A DNA stretch of 64,000 nucleotides from Clarkia xantiana subsp. parviflora (taxonomy: Eukaryota; Streptophyta; Magnoliopsida; Myrtales; Onagraceae): positions 50,021,774 to 50,085,773 of the forward strand of contig JAPTYO010000001.1 of NCBI GenBank assembly GCA_036873135.1, given 5' to 3'. Of the stretch, positions 59,117-64,000 are shown piece after piece (position 1 is the first letter of the stretch; the number at the start of each line of letters is the position of its first letter). The position numbers were made by a program, and so were the translations under genes. The notes under the pieces were generated by a model. The model did no database searches, was not told the origin of the DNA, and saw only the letters and a program-made list of their open reading frames with translations.

Positions 59117-60500
59117 CTCCCCCTCAACATTGATTTTTCTTCATGTTTCTTCTTGTCAAGGTTGCAATCCGGTATGTGCCGCTCTCGATTCTTCAATCGC
59201 ACTTTACTGTCTCGATCAACCAGTGTCTTTGAAACTATCTTTCTCACTCCCCTTGATGCCTTGTACATTCCTCCTTCGTCGAAGACCAAATTATTAGTCA
59301 ACGATGAAATACCGTGTCGACGCTCCACTCCCGGTGACAACAACATCACTTTGAATCCTGTGGACATTTCCAAGTCTGACTCTTCTTTATCTTCATCTTG
59401 AGAGGCAGATTTACTCTCAGCTATCGAACATGCAAGAAAGCAAGAATAAGTACATATGCGACTTTTATCCTGATCGATAACTGACTTAGTGATTGATCTT
59501 CCCGATCCTTGCTTCATCACTTGTTTATCATCGGCTCCTCCATGGAAATCTCCGTGAGGACTCAAACTCCCCCTTTTTCCATGAATCTTCTTTGACGAAG
59601 TCTCCTTACTTGAAGCCGATATCACGAACATGTCGTCTACTCTCTCACCGATGTGAACTACATCTGCCTTGATCATCTGTACATTCTTGAGAAATTTCAC
59701 ATCATTCGGACCAAATAAAACATACATACCTGAATCGATTGCATTCGTCACTGAAAGAAGATTTATTTTCATCCCGGGAACATGATAAATGTTATCCAGC
59801 TTAATCGATGTTTCACCGCTACTGTTGATCACAACAGTGCCTTCTTTCTCAACATGGTGAACGGTATCATCCGACGTGAGTATAACTTTTTCTCCTTCAT
59901 GACGGTGAATATTCGAAAATTGTTTCACATCTCCAGTAAGATGATGACCACAACCGGAATCGACAATCCACTCATTTCCCGAGTTTCGAGCTACGAACAC
60001 ACATTTGGGAGTTGTCTTGGCTAAAAAAAATTTAGCCCATTCTTCATCTTCGATTGAGATCTTAGATTCCACCATATTGCTCTCCTTCAGTTTGATCTGA
60101 CAATTTCTCTTCAGATGTCCAGGCTTCCCATATCGATAACACCTGAAAAATTTTCTGCGAGACGACTTCCATTCCCACCAACTTTTTTCCTGACGTCATT
60201 CTCATTCATCTGAGCCACGAGCGCGCACTGATCTTCCTCCAGTTTTATCCCAGCCATTTGCTTGGCCAACGACTCCTGTGAAATTAGAAGATTCTCAAAC
60301 TCCTCTAAGGTTGGTTGTTGAACCCACGTTTGAATTGATGTGATAAACGGTATATATTCCGGGCGTAGCCCTCGAATAATACACTGTTTTATTCGTGCCT
60401 CCGAAATTTGCTCATCCGGGTTGAGAAGATTGGTTTCCGAACACAAGTTCTTAACCTTTAGAAAGAACTGTGCAATCGAGGACTCACCTTGTTTTGCATT
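59050..60500 (-). pseudogene. Gag C-terminal, zinc-knuckle and protease region of the LTR element
   Basis: Two open segments, about 60111-60500 and 59050-60075, continue the gag reading in different frames. Between them the zinc knuckle CYRYGKPGHLKRNC has Tyr where the second Cys should be. The later segment has the aspartic-protease signature IVDSGCGHHLTG and the NLLSV core that follows it in Copia elements. After that come residues resembling the Copia integrase/reverse-transcriptase linker (LVFDEG), then the frame runs into the LTR. The enzymatic domains in between are deleted. Broken by at least two frame changes, so not a functional polyprotein. Confidence 0.75.
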
Positions 60501-60509
60501 TGTCAATCG

Positions 60510-60850
60510 GTCTCCAACATATGTAGCCGAGCTTCATTCTTCTTGTTGTACAGCTGGTCTAGCGTCTTCCAGATCGAACTCGTAGATGTGCAACCTGATA
60601 TATTTTCAAACACCGCTGACGATATCGACCTCTTCAAGGCAAACTCCGCCTTGGCATTCCTCCGCTTCCAGCTCTTGATCGCTTCACTGTTTTCAGCGGT
60701 CTCCTCCGGTGCGATGATTTCGCTCCCTCCAACGATGTCCCACAAGTCTTCGCTCACAAGATACGAATCCATGCAGGACTTCCAAATCCGGTAATTGTTC
60801 GAGTTTAGCAGCTCCATTCCTTGACCAATCACGCGACCGACAACATCCAT
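60510..60850 (-). pseudogene. Gag N-terminal region of the LTR element
   Basis: It starts with an ATG about 60 bases after the primer-binding site and reads a typical Copia gag opening (ELLNSNNYRIWKSCMDSYL, then IWKTLDQLYNKKNEARLH). The frame stops at about 60505, where homologous sequence continues in another frame. It would encode the capsid-like protein that packages element RNA. Confidence 0.8.
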
Positions 60851-60923
60851 ATTTAGAGTATCCAAGTTCTTCAATCCCGATCTTGACTCGTACTGCGCTA
60901 TTATGAGAGTGGCTCTGATACCA

Positions 60924-61341
60924 TGTAAAAATAACGAAGTGCTGACATGCACTTGCCCAAAACTGTACTTCAACAACAAGAGAAGAACCCGTAGATATAT
61001 AACTCTCTTACTCTAAATATGATATGAGACTCTTATAACTTGTGGTGGTGGATCTAGTTGTGGTGTTGTGTTGCTTTTTGCTACAAATTACTCACTCCTA
61101 TTTACAGGAGACTAAAGAAATCTCTAGACCTAGAAATATCTAGACTAAGAACTTCCTAGAAACTCTCTAGAATTTCCTACACTTATTTAGTTCCTAGAAT
61201 TATCCAGACATATAAACTAAGTATTAGTGTCTAAATATTTCTTAAACTTGGGCCAACTATCTAAGCCCAAATCTTCAAGTCTTGACCCATGATGTTAGGT
61301 TAGTCTTAGCCCATAAAGGTAAGTCAATGTTGATCTTTACA
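60924..61341 (-). repeat. 5' LTR of the retrotransposon
   Basis: 418 bases, bounded TG/CA, adjacent to the primer-binding site. It differs from the 3' LTR by scattered substitutions, so the insertion is not very recent. Confidence 0.9.
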
Positions 61342-61357
61342 ATTCCAATCTGTTTTT

Positions 61358-61444
61358 TTTTTTTTTTTTTCCATAAAAAAGAATTGGCTAGTAGTACCAG
61401 TGGCGACCCATCCCGCTATGTAATGTTCCAGCTCTCCTGCTCAC

Positions 61445-61476
<32 letters not shown>

Positions 61477-61477
61477 C
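61358..61477. repeat. T homopolymers beside the LTR element
   Basis: Two T runs, about 19 bases near 61352-61370 and about 29 near 61448-61476, separated by a mixed sequence with CTCTCCTGCTCACAG. Confidence 0.8.
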
Positions 61478-61701
61478 CGACTAGACTTAGCGAACAACCA
61501 GCGCACGTACTGATCTCGTCAACGTAGCCCCACCAGCAACCTAGTATAATTAATTAAGATGCCGGCACATGCCCAATTTTACGCACCTCCTCATATGTCT
61601 GACGCGGTGTGTGGGTCAAGCGGAAGACCTGATATTATTATTATTATTATAATAATAACTGCTGTCATAATTTCAGGTTATTAATGTTAACAAAACTTTC
61701 A

Positions 61702-61770
<69 letters not shown>

Positions 61771-63772
61771 TAGTGATTTAAAATAAATAAATAAATGTAT
61801 GAAACATGTATGTACGTAATATTCTTTTGGGAGGCTGGGTGAAGTTGGGTTCATTTAATCTGATCATATCAGTTAGTTCTTTCTTTTCTATTGGGAATGT
61901 TATACAGTGTTAGCGCGTAATAAGGGATTGGAGGAGGCATGTGGGTTAAGCATGTGATCCAGCTTTAAATGAACCCATAAACAAGATATTGCAAATATAA
62001 GAAATATATGTATATCTTAACCTACAGTTCACAGTTCACACGTATAATAAATGTGTCATTTGGTCAAGTCATTTGTACAAAAAAAGATTATAATAATAAA
62101 TAAATAAATAAAAAATTAATTATAAAGAAATAAAAAGAGAGATCAATTCGTAAAATTAATGTGCATTCTTTGACTAGTTCAAAGATAAAACTAGAAGTAT
62201 ATTTTATGGAAAATTAAGCCTTAATTAATTTAGATAAAGAAATACGCACATAATTCTTTCGTCTCTCCAGTATGTGTAAGTAGTGACTGACCACAACTAT
62301 ATAGTTCCATCTGTACGGATGTATGTTTCACATGGCATTCGATATGTAGATTATATATAAGTCTTAATGTAGCTAATTAAGCTTTGCAAGTCAACCTTAA
62401 CAGCTAATTAGGGAGGGAAATAGATGATTATAATTAATTAATAAAGGATAAATAGATAATATATATGTAAAAAAAATGAAAGCCGATTAAGGGTTCCTAG
62501 CTAAATGTACGGTCTTATTATTTTGGGTGATGGATAAAGATTTAGTATCGTGGTACTATTACTATAATGGTGGGACAAACTAGCTAGCTAATCCCTCGAT
62601 TAATTACAGCGTAGATAATCCAAATGCATGGTTGGAATGTTTTATTATTGGGGCGACATTTTCAAGAACTAACATACATTTCCTCCCGAAAAACACGACC
62701 CAACATATCTTAATTTCTTCATTTCCAAGATAAATAAATTATATTAATCAAGCTTTTAATTTTCACCCGATCAATTGTTGGGATAGAAGCTTTAATTAAT
62801 TTGCATGCAATTAATTAATTACGAGTTAGCACCACTTGCGGAACCATTTCTTATTCCATGGGTTACCGTGTTTGAAGTTTGCTCCACATATTCCGTTCAT
62901 CTTCATCTCTTTTAATAATTTTTCACTTCTCTTCATTAAGATCTCACCTCAATTAATCAAAAGTTGGCTATGAACCCTTCTAAATTTAAATCGCGGAAAC
63001 CATGCATAAACAAGACGAGCATACGATAGATTATATGTGTTTGCTTAAATTAAAACGTTATCTTGATTCTTGAGTGCTCGATCGATCCAGTGGCGAGTTT
63101 TGCAGTGGCTTAAGCGATGATACTGTGAACTAGCTATCTTCTTAATATAAGGTATTTGAGAATGTATTCACTTAATTATATTGATCAAAGGCAATTACAT
63201 ATTCTTATATACAAGTAGTATGCTAAGTATAGTAAAGATATATATGGATATACTTGAATTGACGAAACCCTACTAGGAAAGCATATCTAGGATATACAAA
63301 ACCCTACTAAGGAAAGCATATCTAGGAGATATCTCTTATACTTAACACTTAACTCGCGTTCTTGATCAAGGACTATTTTTGTATCTTGAATTCAGAAAGA
63401 ATTGCGTCCGCGTTTACACAATGGTTAATCAGATGTGTGTGAGCTCATTCGATTCAGTCGACGACCCAAACTCGATACTGGAACCACTTATGGATTGCAA
63501 AAGTAGCTAGTAAAATATATAGTATACCATTGATAGCTAGAAATGTAGCTTAGCTTGGGGAAAAAAGAAAGTTTAGAACTAATTAACTTGCAAGAAGTGT
63601 TGATGCTGGCTGGCTTTCTATTTTGTTTCTGTTTCCTCCTCATCTCCATATATAATATATCTAAATAATATCATAACCTAGCATATCAATACTAGAAGGA
63701 ACCGCTCTTATTGATACTTAATTATATTAATATGTCTCTTCTGGCCTGGGTTCTAGCTAGCTGATTTGATTA
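61478..63772. other. AT-rich intergenic region
   Basis: Contains the TA microsatellite at 61705-61768 and an imperfect duplication at 63268-63334. Around 63150-63440 the sequence resembles a decayed LTR but has no partner. No gene is supported. Confidence 0.45.
61705..61768. repeat. TA dinucleotide microsatellite
   Basis: About 32 uninterrupted TA units, the longest simple repeat in the window. Confidence 0.95.
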
Positions 63773-64000
63773 TCACTTTGAGCTTGAACATCTCTCTCTC
63801 TGAGATGCAAGGATGGCATCTATGGCTTCTTTCACCTGTGAGATATCAGGAGCTTTTCCACCTTGTGCTGGCCAAAATTCATCTGTCGCCAATACCTACA
63901 TAAAAATATATACATACAACGTTAATTAACTTTGTCTAATTAATCACACACAGGTTGCAGAAACTAATTCATGTATATATATATGTACATACCTTGACTT
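63773..64000 (-). CDS. 3' end of an unidentified gene
   Basis: The last exon is 63773-63895 (40 residues plus stop) after a TGTAG acceptor. The end of the previous exon is 63993-64000 before a GTATGT donor. The visible peptide includes VLATDEFWPAQGGKAPDIS and VKEAIDAILASQRERC, ending SSSK. The long open frame, matching splice sites and non-AT-rich composition argue for a real gene. I do not recognise the family from this tail; the gene continues beyond the window. Confidence 0.65.

Larger units (their letters stand above)
58699..61341 (-). mobile_element. Non-autonomous Copia-like LTR retrotransposon with gag and protease only
   Basis: Two LTRs of 418 bases (58699-59116 and 60924-61341) start TG and end CA and are alike over their whole length with scattered differences. 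Read on the minus strand, the primer-binding site TGGTATCAGAGC (60912-60923, initiator-tRNA-Met type) directly follows the 5' LTR, and a polypurine tract TTGAGGGGGAG precedes the 3' LTR. The flanks ATTCA and ATTCC form an imperfect 5-base duplication. The 1.8-kb interior encodes a gag region and an aspartic-protease region but no integrase, reverse transcriptase or RNase H. It must depend on enzymes from a related full element. Confidence 0.9.

Noticed and set aside
59057..60794. Plus-strand open frames over the LTR element
   Set aside because: They are antisense shadows of the gag/protease region; the retroelement signals are all on the minus strand.
1..64000. CRISPR arrays, bacterial operons, riboswitches or phage genes
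   Set aside because: Repeats are transposon arms or microsatellites, not regularly spaced direct repeats, and all genes are plant nuclear genes with introns or plant-specific architecture.

Overview
The window is nuclear DNA of a eudicot plant. It is AT-rich, the genes have spliceable GT-AG introns, there is a nuclear-type tRNA-Ala, and the proteins are plant families (HIPP, PADRE/DUF4228, NIP aquaporin, DEG7, SOS4). I cannot name the species. All exon chains below were assembled by hand from splice signals and reading phase; each multi-exon gene closes to a whole number of codons.

Layout. 410-1467 (+): a farnesylated HMA-domain protein. 5361-7258: a hAT element nested in another hAT element, then a foldback element. 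7616-10540 (-): AAR2 splicing factor, 13 exons. 11039-14060 (-): pyridoxal kinase (SOS4), 12 exons. 15143-16345: two nested foldback elements. 16983-18167 (+): intronless trihelix/SANT-like transcription factor. 21125-23067 (+): PADRE/DUF4228 protein. 25025-25414 and 28858-29322 (+): two related small secreted proline-rich proteins, separated by three foldback elements. 29979-40578 (-): DEG7 protease, 24 exons, with transposon-filled introns. 44756-46084 (-): NIP aquaporin with a probable GC-AG intron. 49993-52661 (-): armadillo-repeat protein. 56719-56791 (-): tRNA-Ala(CGC). 58699-61341 (-): non-autonomous LTR retrotransposon with gag and protease only. 63773-64000 (-): last exons of an unidentified gene.

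The genes are housekeeping or plant-family genes with no operon-like relationship. What stands out is the repeat content: about a dozen long-terminal-inverted-repeat elements, many starting GGGTTAA and several bounded by perfect 9-bp target duplications (Mutator-type). Many carry a conserved CACGTG core inside the arms, and several carry a palindrome-rich CCTAG/GGTCC interior. They sit in introns of HIPP, PADRE and DEG7 and between genes. This swarm is the best candidate for something undescribed here.
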